A stretch of 64,000 nt of DNA, from contig VCJN01002984.1 of assembly GCA_006384855.1 (NCBI GenBank), positions 124,001 to 188,000 of the forward strand, read 5' to 3'. The notes under the pieces were generated by a model. It did no database searches and had not been told where the DNA came from. It saw only the letters and a list, made by a program, of their open reading frames with translations. The position numbers were made by a program, and so were the translations under genes. This document shows, piece by piece, positions 12,243 to 23,600 of the stretch (within the stretch, counting starts at the first letter, position 1; the number at the start of each line of letters is the position of its first letter). Source of the DNA: Tetraselmis striata (Eukaryota; Chlorophyta; Chlorodendrophyceae; Chlorodendrales; Chlorodendraceae).

Positions 12243-12330
12243 TTGAGATGTGATACGTGGCGGAGGGGGTCTGCCTGTTACGCTCGTCGTGAGTCCGCTC
12301 TGCGTTGGTTCGAACCATGCCGGGCCCCTC
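12243..12330 (+). mobile_element. tRNA-derived SINE head (Pol III A and B boxes)
   Basis: TGGCGGAGGGGG at about 12255 fits the Pol III A-box pattern and GGTTCGAACC at about 12308 fits the B box. Their spacing of ~52 nt is as in tRNA genes. The flanks do not fold convincingly into an acceptor stem, so a tRNA-derived SINE is more likely than a working tRNA. A G-homopolymer follows at 12351. Confidence 0.4.
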
Positions 12331-13470
12331 AGTGGAAATATAACCGAATGGGGGGGGGGGGGGGGGGGGCGGGGGAGGGGATGCACGTATTTTTAGGTTC
12401 TCCTACAAAACGTAGTACAGTGGCTTACCGCGCGACCCGCATCCCGATAATAAAAAACGATGTACTCGCCTTGCACGGGCGGATTTTCCCCGTGTAGGGG
12501 CCCGCTAGGCGCAACCCAATAGCAGACTATGGGATCGCGTATAATTGGTGGTCAGCGGTATTGGTGGCATGCATGGATAAGTGCGGATAAGCTCAAGTTA
12601 AGCGGGAGTAGTCGTCAGGGTATACGAAATACGGTACTAATACAATAAAAATGAGTACGAATACAGTAAAAGTACCGTATTAAGCGCAGTTAAGCGGACC
12701 CCGTTTCGACGAGTGCGACGAGTGCGTATTGATGGCCAGCCCTATAACATACCATGGACGATGCCCTAGCAGGTGACCGTATGGACCCACCCGCTGACTC
12801 GGGAGCTGCACCCCTACTGCGAAGTACGGGTGCTAACAAGGGCGCATTGAATGCGGACAGCAGTTGTAGGTGGGCTGATGCTGGAGCAAGTACCCCTAAA
12901 TTGCAGTATTGGCCGTTTTGCGGGAAATGCTTACTTGCTTGCATGCCGACGGCGGGGAGAGCGCGCCTTTGTGAATGTGTTCCACGATGGTAGAGCTATT
13001 GGCGTGCATCCGCACACATAGAACGCATAAACGTGCGATATGAAAATTCGTGCCCTCGTGACATTGGGCTATCAAATTCATTACTAAACCTGAACAATGA
13101 CACGCACACTACGTATGGCTTTTGCAACGAGAGCACAACAAACGAAACTTAGGGCTACCCCCACGCATGATGTCATGTTCACGTATGGCACTTGGAAGGG
13201 CGCGGCCGGAAACGAAGGCGAGGGCTCCTAATGGGCCAATTTACAATTATTGCTTGACAAGGGGGCGAAGGCTTTTGTGGGCAGGTATACATATGGACTT
13301 CCTCAACATGCCGTGCTGCTACAAGGGGCGAGTTTGCACAAGCACGCGCAGCATACGTAGTTCGGAGGTTCTAATATTGGCCCTCGCTCAGCAGCATGAG
13401 AGACACCTCTAACCCCCCCCCCCCCCCCACACACACACACACAAACACAATCAGTCACGCTCCGCAGTCA
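12331..13470. other. Gene-poor spacer
   Basis: It contains a G tract at 12351-12370, AT-rich unique sequence, and a C tract running into a CA repeat at 13412-13447. I see no supported gene. Confidence 0.5.
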
Positions 13471-13478
13471 CACGAATA

Positions 13479-13720
13479 GAACGCGACGGCGGCGACACTC
13501 ATCTCGGGGGTATCGGGCGCCACCTCATCATCACCAACCAAATCGCCGACTCGCTTCACGAGCACTACACGGCGAAGGACGCGCGCATGCAAGCCATCCA
13601 ACGTGACCACTCCACGAAGATCACTGACCCGACACATTATACGCACGCCCTCATACAACGCAACGCAACGCATTGGCCCTCGCTCGGCGCAACTACCTCC
13701 CACTCCTCACACGTCTCTTT
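13479..13720 (+). pseudogene. Short coding-like remnant, possibly retroelement-derived
   Basis: About 80 codons are open and begin GGDTHLGGIGRHLIITNQIA, followed by SLHEHYTAKDARMQAIQ. Composition and amphipathic spacing look protein-like and unlike the flanks. The context, 1.4 kb from a reverse transcriptase relic, suggests an inter-domain retroelement segment. I do not recognise the family and no function is assigned. Confidence 0.25.
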
Positions 13721-15530
13721 TCTGTACATCGGTAATGCACCGGCACCGCGCAATCTTCGTCGGTCGTCATGCTGCGTATTGGCTCCACCTGCCGTCATCG
13801 CTGGAAAATATCCCGCAGGTCGCGGCGCTAATTGCCCCACCACGCCAACTGTATGTGGCGCTCCGCTGGCCTCAGCCACGCTCCGACCGCCGCGATGTTG
13901 CCTCCGCATCGCCCACCTATGCTCTTGCAGTAGGATCCCTAAGGGGGACTCGAGGGGTAAAGGCAAGCACCAACCTCCCCCTCCCCCCCCCCCCCCCGCC
14001 GCGTGTCGTCGCTCCGTGCAGTGGTCGGCATGTTGGTCATGCTCGCATGCGTGCCGTTTGTCTCGGTCCGCAGCGTGCCTCGTCGGTGTAGCCGCCCGTC
14101 CATGGTCAGACCGAGCTGGCCGCCATCTAACTCCTCCCGTTGCATGGCTGCGACTCCTTTATGGCACTCCGGCTCCTGCCTCCTGCCCCATGGATCGTTG
14201 TTATGCCCGGCCTCTCCGCCCCTGAACGCCCGCCCCGCATGTAATAAGTGCCAAGCTCCCGTCTCCTCGCGCTCGCCGCCCTCGCCCGTTCTCACGGGGC
14301 GGCTGAGGGTTTCCCGGGTGTTCCGAACGGGTCGGCCACAGGGAGCCGCAGAATACTCCGTTGCACTAGGCCTGAATTTGAGTGATCCACAGGTGGTCGG
14401 AACTCACACGGATGGAGGGTACGCCATATCTTATGCAAGTCGGTCGCGGGTCATACCAAGGTACGGGAACACGATTTCATTTCGAACAACCCTCGCGAGT
14501 AGGCTGCCCCCGTCCGAGTCGTACATACCCCACCCACCACCTGTAGGCGGACCTCGGATAGGCCGACTCACGGCCGAGGTCGTACATGAATTATTATTAG
14601 CAGCCCCATGTACATAGATGCTGCCCGCTAGCGCCATCATGCGCTACCGGGACTACGAGTATTATTTGAAAAGCACACCGTAGGACTTCCCGGTCGTCGC
14701 AGCAAGATCCAAGGACCCGCCACAACCGCCACAACCCGCTCAGTGCCCTGCCGCGCCCAGCAGGACTACGGGTCTTAGGGGTTACTTGCGCCCACCACGT
14801 GGAGGCCGGCACTGCCACACCCAGGATTCTCCGCTCACGGTGGGCCGTTGCTTGGCAGCGGGCGCCACAACCTGGCCAAACCAAATAACTGGCAGATGGG
14901 GGCCCAGGGCCGGGGGCATAGTGTTGTAGAAGGGGCTTAGCTCACGAGGAATCACTATGCGGGCTGAAGGGAGGGGGCAGCATGGCCTTCAGCCGGTTGC
15001 ACGCTATGCGCTCTAATTAATGGACCATATATGATGCTTCGTAGTGCCGCCGCCGGTGGGCCGCAAAACAGCGGGCCCGCTTAGTGCGAAAGACTCAGAG
15101 GGAACACATATACTTGTAAGAAATTTAGAATCCAAATTTGATTAATATTCGTCAATCATTGAATAATGCAACACTATTGCAATGACGGAGTATAGTTTGT
15201 TTGACGAGAGTCTATTTGGTAAGGGCTATGTGTGTACTAAGATTGATAATATGACGGGTACTAGATGCTTGTCACATAATATGAGAAATGTTCGAGTATA
15301 GTAAGAAAGTGTGGGGGCCGAAGACCAAGGCCGTATGCTATAAAAGAAAATGTGCCGTATTAACATATTCTTTTAAGACTGCGGGCACCATCCTCTGCGT
15401 ACATCATATCTATTCATTTATATTGCACGTCATATGTTTATAACAAGTAGCAGTAAATGAAAGTTTGCGATGACTTCTCATTGAAGTATAGTTACAGTCA
15501 GCAACATTATTGACATCGCAAAATACATCT
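13721..15530. other. Gene-poor spacer
   Basis: The GC-rich first half has overlapping ORFs on both strands with no recognisable domain. From about 14900 it becomes AT-rich and stop-rich. No supported gene is seen. Confidence 0.5.
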
Positions 15531-15536
15531 CTTGTT

Positions 15537-15600
15537 CGCTCGGTTGAGCGGTCGTCTCGACGCAAGGGGTCCCGGTATCGATTCCTAGTCGATGTATTTC
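15537..15600 (+). mobile_element. Possible tRNA-derived SINE head
   Basis: The segment resembles the D-arm, anticodon-arm and T-arm order of a tRNA, with TCGTCTCGACGCAAGG in the middle and GGTCCCGGTATCGATTCC as an imperfect B box. The acceptor stem does not close, so a tRNA gene is not called. This is weaker than the copy at 12243. Confidence 0.25.
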
Positions 15601-16320
15601 GGCAATATCGTCCCGGCGTGTCCCGAGTTTCTACCCGGTTGATGCGTTAGCCCGTCGAGGTTCGAATGAGGCAACGGTGTACGCGCTATGCCAGATCTAC
15701 AACAACAGTTGGCGCAAAAAGCCAAGTGCTAGGGCGGCTTTAGCCGATGTCCCGAGGCGAACTTAACTTTACTTTTTTACTACTGACATCGTCATGGGTT
15801 CTCTTTCCTACGTATCTACAATCTTAGCACTACATCACTCCATCATCTATCATCGGCTTCACCATTATACTAGGGAGTGAGGGACGTATGCACGATCATT
15901 ATGTGCTCGACCTACATGCGCTACTGATTGTTGATTATGTAGCTACTTCATTAATTCTCGCGCATACTACCATATACAATACACGTCGTTTTTGCCACAG
16001 TCCGCCTTATTATCATCCCTTTTGATAAATACCAATTATATGATAATTTTATTCCGGGAAGGTGAGTCACGGATCCGAAACCATATGCATATGCTTGCGT
16101 GTGAGGGGTTGGTTATTATTATACGTTAATATTATATACGGGGAATAAGAGTATCGCGGGTAGGGAATAAGGTAAAGTACCACTGGCGACCCCCGGGCGG
16201 GAGGGGGGGGGGGGGGGGGCATAGTATAGGTGGCGGGCGGGACAAATCTCTAAGTACTAGGGCCGGCGGGCGGCACGGCCCGTCCGCCATGGCGCGCGTG
16301 CCGCCCCGCCCGGCCCCGGA
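15601..16320. other. AT-rich gene-poor spacer
   Basis: No open frame or RNA gene is seen. A G tract occurs at 16204-16219. Confidence 0.5.
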
Positions 16321-16325
16321 CTCGG

Positions 16326-16370
16326 TGGTACTGGTGTGAATTGCAAAAAGGCTGGTAACAAATCCACCGC
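16326..16370 (+). repeat. Dispersed repeat C, copy 1
   Basis: A unit of about 45 bp begins GGTACTGGTGTGAATTGC and ends AACAAATCCACCGC. Related copies are at 19434-19520 (interrupted) and 35181-35230 (inverted). No coding potential. Confidence 0.7.
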
Positions 16371-16559
16371 TAAAAGAATTACTAGAAGATCAACACATCC
16401 GCCTAAAACTGGCCCGCATCCCGCAAGAGGCGGGATGGGTGAGTGATGCGCGCACGGTTCAGAGTCCGGGCCACACGAGCACGTGTGTGCGAGCGTGATC
16501 CACGGACGTGCTGTGCAGCTTCGGCAACGGGATGGCGGACGAATCTTCGCCGTTTGATG

Positions 16560-18440
16560 AGGCAGCGAGTACGCTAGCTCTCGAACCGCCACCAAGCTCT
16601 AGACCCCGAAGAGCTCTCTTGCGAGGAAGGCCTCTTGGTGATCCCGAGTGGTGCACCGAGTGCCTCGCGATGAGTGGGCACCCCGATATTCGAGGCCAAG
16701 CATGCGACACCACACACAATGCGGCGCACCCCCTTGTTGCTCACCTCACCCAGTGTGCCGAAGACCATGCCCGTGTACTCCGACATATAAAAATGTCTCG
16801 AAGAGGGCCCTTTTGTCCCGGGTCCGTGTCGTGCCACGCCGCATCCCGCACTGCCAACCCCCGATGTTTGTCGCCCGACACAGAGCGCTCAAACCTATCC
16901 ACAGCCGTGGCCCGGGGCACCGCAATGTACTAGACCCCGTACCGCATAGTCTTGAATGAGCTGCAACATCGTGGACTTCAAGCTACGGGGATCATAGCTC
17001 CCGGTCACGACGTTGAACGCTGAGAGGAAGAGCTCTGCGTCCGGCACTAGGTCCATAAGAGCATCCCTAGGTGCGGTGTTTCCGAGAGGCACTGCCCGCT
17101 TGAACAAGTCATCCACCTCCCGGGGTACAGCGATACCCACGTCGTGAACACAGTGACCGCGAAAGGTATCTTCGACAGTGTCGTGCTTTACACGCCGGTG
17201 AACGTCTCTAGGTGCCGGGAGGTTCATGAGCTCGTCGCCATAGAGGTCGACCGTGACGGAATTGTGCTCCGTCGAGGGCTGAATATGATTTGGCTCCCAA
17301 CCACCGTGCCCAGACATGAATTAGGCAGAAAGAATTACCCAGCAACGACCTCCCGCAGCTAATGCGGAGCCATGACCGTGCGCGCGGTGGGCGGGATGGC
17401 CACCGTCCACATGCCCGACGCCGCGTCGAGCTAGCCGAACGAGATCCGTTCCCTACATGTGACAGGGAGAGTGCCCACCTCATTCTGAAGCCGAGAGTTG
17501 CTGGCATGGTCTAGAAATGCCGTCAACTCGATTATTTGCGAGCCCGACGCAGCCTCATCCGCCTCCCGCCCCATCACGCGGGCATCTACGTCGCTGAGGG
17601 GGCCAGTAGTAGCCGCCGCATAGAGGCGGCCCCACGCCTCGCGCACCGCCGTGGCGTAGTTGGCCGACCCACGAGCATCGTTGAAGAAGTTGTCATACCG
17701 GCTGGCGGAAGAAGTTGCGTTGCAGCTGCCTCGGCCAAGTACGGACTTAAGCTGCGGGTCAAATAAACCTGGGTGGTGGGGGTGTAGTTGATGTCGGAGT
17801 TCCTAGTGAGGAATCTCGGGAGGATGTCATTAATGCATCCGATGAAGGCGACATCACGACTGGTAGCCATGCGGCGGATGCTAGCCCCCTTCAACCGAGT
17901 GGGGCGGTGAAAACTACTGCGCGCCTACTATGCCACAAAGTAGCCGCCTCGTCCGCTGCCGTGGGGTCAGGTTGGTGCAAAAGCTCCGTCAGGAGATCGG
18001 TGACCACTGGATTGGTGTCGGTGTTAGACGTGGAGGTATCAAAAGAGACCCCTAGCACCCACGCCCGACAGCCGTGAGTGGCATCAATGGCATCCACCGC
18101 CTCATCAGCGAAGGCGCCATGCACGTCGGACAGGAGGCAGATGCGGAGCCAATACCCCGTCATGTGATGCATGCAATGCTTGAGCAGGGCCCATCATGCG
18201 TGGTGACGCAATGTGTGTGGGTGTACCGACGGTTGGGCTATGCAGATAGGAGCTTCCTAAGGCCGGCGTCCGCCACCTCCCCTTATTGTAGCTCCTCCGC
18301 CTTGCCGCGCATGTAGGCTTGCACGTGGTACTGATACGAGTAGGGTAATCCTGGGTATACATGATATTACCGCGAGGCAGCTTCAACGTGATACCTATAC
18401 CAACCGTCACTGCGGCGCGCAATACACCCGGCATAGTTAC
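16560..18440 (-). pseudogene. Decayed mobile-element-type ORF, frameshifted, minus strand
   Basis: Several consecutive minus-strand open segments in different frames look like one broken protein. From 5' to 3' they include DVHGAFADEAVDAIDA (near 18120), YDNFFNDARGSANYATAVRE (near 17690), SDVDARVMGREADEAASG, GDELMNLPAPRDVHRRVKHD (near 17220), VPREVDDLFKRAVP, SYDPRSLKSTMLQLI and FGTLGEVSNKG (near 16750). The order is kept and the amino-acid composition is coding-like, while stops and frame changes separate the segments. It sits among transposon relics. I do not recognise a named family, so it is called only as an inactivated element ORF. Confidence 0.4.
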
Positions 18441-19433
18441 ATGTAGTCTTGACTCATCCCCGACCTAGGCAAGGACCATGTCTAGGACTGGCCGGCGCGG
18501 CTTGGTCATCGGCGGTCATCATCCACGTAATTCGGATTGCCAAAGCGGTGGAGGTGGGAGTGGGTGGTATGTAATGTAGGGTGCGTGCCCTTGTTAGGTT
18601 TTGACACAGGCGCCGGCCAGTCCCGCTCAGCGCCATTTCTACTCGCACCCGCTCACCGAAGCCACTAGGAGCCCCCACGTTGCGTCTGAGATTCTATCTA
18701 ACCCTCTTACATACCCGTGGGCTGGTGGTTGGGCGTGTTAAAGGCTTGGAGGCCGGCCGCGGAAAGGCCCAGGGGTCGCTCGTTCTCGCGCGCATACGCC
18801 CGCTCTGCGTCTACCAAGCATGTACCGGCATGCCATCCAACGGGAGCGATCTTGCCAGCCCGGAACTAAGGTGAAGGGGAGCCTCCGTGCGACCAACATT
18901 ATTGAGGTCGCACGGAGGGCGCTGCCATCTTTCTGTGGGTCCGGGTAGGTGCGCGTATGCTAGAGCCGGCGAGTACTTGTAATATTTGTCAATTGAAGGA
19001 TACGACAACCGCAATTTCATCGCACTCGCCGATCGCCATCGACGCCACGACACCACGACACCACCCTAAGCTCCACCCCACCTCCGTCGGTGATTTTTTT
19101 GTCCTAGGTAAGGGTTGGCTTATTTTATCGAGCCCCCCGCTGGCCCGCATGCCCTTCGCACATCCGCGGCGTGGCAGCAAAGGGAGGTGGAGATACTTGA
19201 TGCGCGAGTATATATTTTGACTGCATGCATGATGGGCCGCGCCGGCTGATGCAGGCAACCTACGGTGACCGCATGATAGGGTTGCCGATATGCCCCAGCA
19301 AGCCCTCGATAAGACCACCAAAATGTGCCGTTGTTGGCGGGCATGGCGGGAGCCCCTCCGACGAAGATACACGGTGAAAACTGATCGTGTCAATATTTGG
19401 GGCATGTCGAAACTTAGGGCATTTTTCTCGCTA
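18441..19433. other. Gene-poor spacer
   Basis: Short overlapping ORFs occur on both strands without domain signals. No feature is supported. Confidence 0.45.
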
Positions 19434-19520
19434 CTGGTGTTAATTACAAAAAGGCCAGTAGTAGCATTTAGGTTCAGTTTAGGGATTAGGGTTTAGCATG
19501 ACGCAAACCAAATCCACCGC
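19434..19520 (+). repeat. Dispersed repeat C, copy 2, interrupted by telomere-like sequence
   Basis: The left part reads TACTGGTGTTAATTACAAAAA and the right part AAATCCACCGCCGC, matching repeat C. Between them about 45 bp are extra, including GTTTAGGGATTAGGGTTTAG at 19478-19497, a degenerate plant/algal TTTAGGG telomere motif. Confidence 0.6.
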
Positions 19521-19668
19521 CGCTTGAAGCAGTAGTAAGGGTACTGGCGGTAGGTGTAGCAGTAGGGATTATCATGAATACCGGCATCAGTAACGGCATA
19601 AGTAGAAAGGCACATTAATTAAGGGCATTCGGAACAAGCATCATATAAAGGCATCGGTACCGGTAACG

Positions 19669-19731
19669 GCCGTCGTGGAGACGCTGCAAGGGTTTCATTT
19701 GCAAGTCCTGTCCCGGGGGCGGGTTAAGAAA
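19669..19731 (+). repeat. Dispersed repeat B, copy 2
   Basis: GACGCTGCAAGGGTTTCA and AGTCCTGTCCCGGGGGCGGG match copies 1 and 3, followed by AAGAAAAAAACA. Confidence 0.7.
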
Positions 19732-20214
19732 AAAACAGGCATCATCAGCATCAGGCATCAGCAGTAGGTCGACGGGCGCGCGCGATCCCGATCCCGACGA
19801 CGCGACAAACGAGGGCGCACGGTTAGCTCACCAGGCGTTCCCTCCTCTCCACAAGTCATACAGCAACCCGTTAATCTCAGGGCCTGGCGAAGCCCTCGCC
19901 GCGGGCTGCCCCGCGTCGCTTGCCCCTTGTGTTCACTGAAACGCACAGCTAGTCCGTTTCCGCGCGCCGAACAGTCCGTACAGTTTCGTACTTATCCGGA
20001 GCCGGGCGCCACTCAGCACCCGCACACCCTTCCCGACTCGCGGGGCCCTCGGCCCGCCGCTCGCTGCGAGCGGCACGAGTAGCCGCTGCAGGTGGCAACA
20101 AGCTGGGAAGTGGCTGAGTGGGAAGCCACGGGGGTTGCACACTGGCCAGCCGTCGGGGCCTGTCACGCAGACCCGCCCCCTAATAAATACTCAACCTAAC
20201 GACAGGGTCTCGGC
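19732..20214. other. Upstream region of the cupin gene
   Basis: GC-rich DNA leads into the cupin start. A TAATAAATA stretch at 20181-20189 lies just upstream of the ATG and could be an initiator-proximal AT element. No separate gene is seen. Confidence 0.4.
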
Positions 20215-20612
20215 ATGGCTGTCCGCTCTGCCACCACCGCCTCTGCGGTGGGGTCCAGCCAACCGCCGCCTGCGCTTCCGCGAGCGGCCCGGTGCGTCAG
20301 ATTCAGCCGGCCATGCCGACTCGGCTGCCATCGTGGCGCGCGGATGGTGGTGGAGGCGGTGGCGTCGGCGGTGCCGGCGGATAACCCCGTTAGCCGCTCG
20401 CCCAGCGGCGGCAGGTTTCACATCCCGATATCACCTGCTTTATTGGGTCGCCACTCCTTGCACAAAGTACCGAAATCTACAGACGTAGCAGGGAGGAACG
20501 AGGCTCACGCCTGCGGTGCTGCGGCGCAGGCAAGCGGCCGCGCATGCGAACAACCGGGCCGTGCATACAGCGCTGGCGACGCAGCCGCGCTATGAACTGC
20601 CAGGTGGCCGCC

Positions 20613-20644
<32 letters not shown>

Positions 20645-23600
20645 TCCCCCCCAGCCCTTCCGGCCGCATGTACACATATCCGAACTGAGGAGCGTCTTGT
20701 GTCCCTAGGCCGAGGACTGGTCTGCCCCTTCACATAGCTGCTAACAGCGACGCTGACGGCGCCCTGTCCCATGCCGCTGCCAATGCCCCAGGTGGACGCA
20801 GCACCGTGCCGCTGCTGCTGCCAGGAGCGCATGGCCTCCCCTTTGGCATCGCGTTGGAACTTGTGACCGCGGAGGAGCGCGGCCGGGCGGGGTGGACGCC
20901 GTCGGAGGTGCGTGGTCTGGGACAGTGGGAGGAGGAGGGAAGGAGGGGGGGGGGGGGGGGGGGTCCATGTTTAGGGCAGGGAGAGGTTGCTGTCCGTGAG
21001 GGCGCAAGTGTGAAGGAGGCGTGCGAGCGGCAGCATGTGGTGGCAGCAGGCAGATGGCCAGGGCATAGGTAATTTTTCACAGTGCCCCAGCTGCCTGACC
21101 CCGCTTTCATCCCGTCCCTCCCCTCCCGCCATGCCCAGCAGGCCGCTCCGCGTCAGGGGGGGCACGACAATGATGACAACGCGTATCACCTGTACTACGT
21201 GATGTGCGGCAACGGGATCGTGGGCGGGGCGCAGGCGGTGTCGGCGGGGGACAGCGTGCTGGGGCTGAGCGAGAGCCGCCACGGGCCGGTGGACATTGCC
21301 GCGACGGGCAGTGCGGCGGGCCCGCTCGGGCGGTGGGACCTGGTGCTGCTCCGGGTGGTCTTTCCCGCCGCCATCTTGGAGACGGAGGCCACGGGTACCT
21401 CCCCCCCCCCCCCCCCCTTCGCCCCTCTTCTCCCCCACTGCCCTTTCTGTACCCGCTTGGAGGGTGCGTCGGCTGAGCTGGGCCTTCCTTGGCTTGGCGG
21501 GGCGCGACGCGGCGCAGCCCTGGAGGCGGGCCCCACGGTCGAGGACACTGCCGCGTGCTGGATGGAGGGCAGCGCCTGCGGCGCCACGGGCGCAGCGCTG
21601 GCGGCAGACCTGCTGGAAGGTAGCCCCCCCCCCCCCCGCCCCGGTTCCCCCCACCACAATCACGGGGACCACCATCACGCACGTTATCACACCCGCGAGA
21701 CAGCGCCAAAGTCCCAAAGGCCCTCTTTGACACACGCCCCGTGGGGTATAAGCGTTCTCCCTGTGCTCGCTAGGGGGCCGATGGACACGTAGCTCCGGCA
21801 GTGCCACGTACGCATCTCATCGGATCAGCACGCTGTTGGAACAGACACTGATCGTGAGCTGTGCCTGCTGGTGGACGTGACCCAGTGATCGGTGTCTGGG
21901 TGCCGGCGCAGTGATTAGACCACTGCGAATACGAGCCTGACGCGCCTGTCAGAGGCCGAACCTAGACAAAACTGTAGCGGAACTATCGCGATTGTTCTGA
22001 TAGATTACACGCCACCCGAGTTTTAGGTTTGCACTGAGGGTTCTGGCAGGCGAGTCGGCGCCCGTATCCCAGGATCTTTGTACTTGACGCCCCGCCCGCG
22101 CGGCAATGTCGGCAGGTGCACAGACGGCGGCGCAGGCGGGCCTGGACATCGCGGCCGCCGCCACAGAGTCGCGGCAGCGCCAGGCGGGAGCTACCAGCGG
22201 CGCCTCCACCAGCGGCGCGCATGGCGGTGGCGGCTGGCCGTTCCCTGCCCCGCCCGCGCTGGTGGCGCCCGCTGCGGAGCTGCGCCGCCGGCTGGGCCCG
22301 CCCCTGCGGCGCCACCACGCCGCGATCGCCTCGTTGGAGGGTGAGTCTAGAAACCGACAGTCCCTTCCACACCAAGAACGGGGTCCCACATGGCGCTTGA
22401 TTTGCGCATCGGTATTGGATGTAGCCTGCCGTGCGGCGGAAGACATCAGTGCGGGTGTCTACGTGCACTGCGACAACCCCCATAAAGTGACAACCCCCCC
22501 TAGTGTGATGATAGGGGTGGTGTCACAATACGGGGGTCAGCCTCCAGTACTTCATGAGGCGACCCCCCCCCCCCCCCCCCCCCCCTTTTCCTCTGGCATC
22601 GTGTCAACGGCGGTGTCCCTGTGTTGGGTGTCATGATAGGGGTGTTGTCACCGAACATCAAAATCAAAGGATTCGGTTTCAGTGGCGAGTAACGATGATG
22701 AGACATACGACAATGCTACCGCAGCGTGGTGCTGCGTCGCCACCAATACACGGAGATGAACGCGACTTTTAATCATTTAAGTGAACAGTTTGCAACATGT
22801 GACAAAGCATGCCTTATTATTATCATCATTATTCGTGCTTCGTTGATCGACACCGGTACACACCAATCCCACGCGATCCCTTCAAATGCCGTCTCTGGTG
22901 TTGCTTTGTGCGCGCCGCCGCCTCGTTGGGGCTCCCATCTGTACAGCTGATTGAGACACGCAGCCGGCATGCATCCCCCAGCCCAGCCCCTTGCTGAAAC
23001 CCCCCCCCCCCCCCCCCCCCCCCGCCACTTCCCCGGATTATGACCCATCAGACCACACCCGGAGGCTGGTAGGCGCACTGCGCGGCGTCCGCCGCACGCG
23101 GCTGCGTCGGCTCACGGAGGTCGACACCTTCCAATTGCCAAACCAGACCAACCTGCTGGCGCTGGTGTTTGATCCCCTGGGTGCAACCCCCCCCCCCTCC
23201 CCCCCTTCCCCTCCCTTGCTTTGTTTCTTCCCGTGGAGCAAAGGCACCGCGACGAATGCAACGTATATTGAAAAGTGCCATTGCTTTTGGTTTGTGGGTC
23301 CCCGAACTGGTGAGTTCCTGATGTAACCAGGAGGTCCTAGGCTGCGCCGGTACGCGTTGCATGCTGCGCCGCAAAGCAGACGTATCCGATTCCCCTACTG
23401 ATGAAGCATAATGGACGCGCCGTGTATGGATTTGTGACGGTGATATTGTTGGACTTTGTCACATGGTGGCGATCCAGCCGGCGTGTCGTGATTCACTGGA
23501 AAGGCAACAGAGCCGCTCGTGTCCATCTGTCATGTGGCTGGGGACTAGCTGCGCAAGCGGGGGCATGGCCCTGCGGTGGGGTTGTTCTCTTGTGCCGCGG

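Noticed and set aside
12243..12330. A functional tRNA gene
   Set aside because: A and B boxes are present but no acceptor stem closes; called a SINE head instead.
21082..21792. A single 236-codon plus-strand ORF as a gene
   Set aside because: It runs through two cupin exons and the C-tract introns between and after them; splice sites at 21395, 21518 and 21620 fit better.
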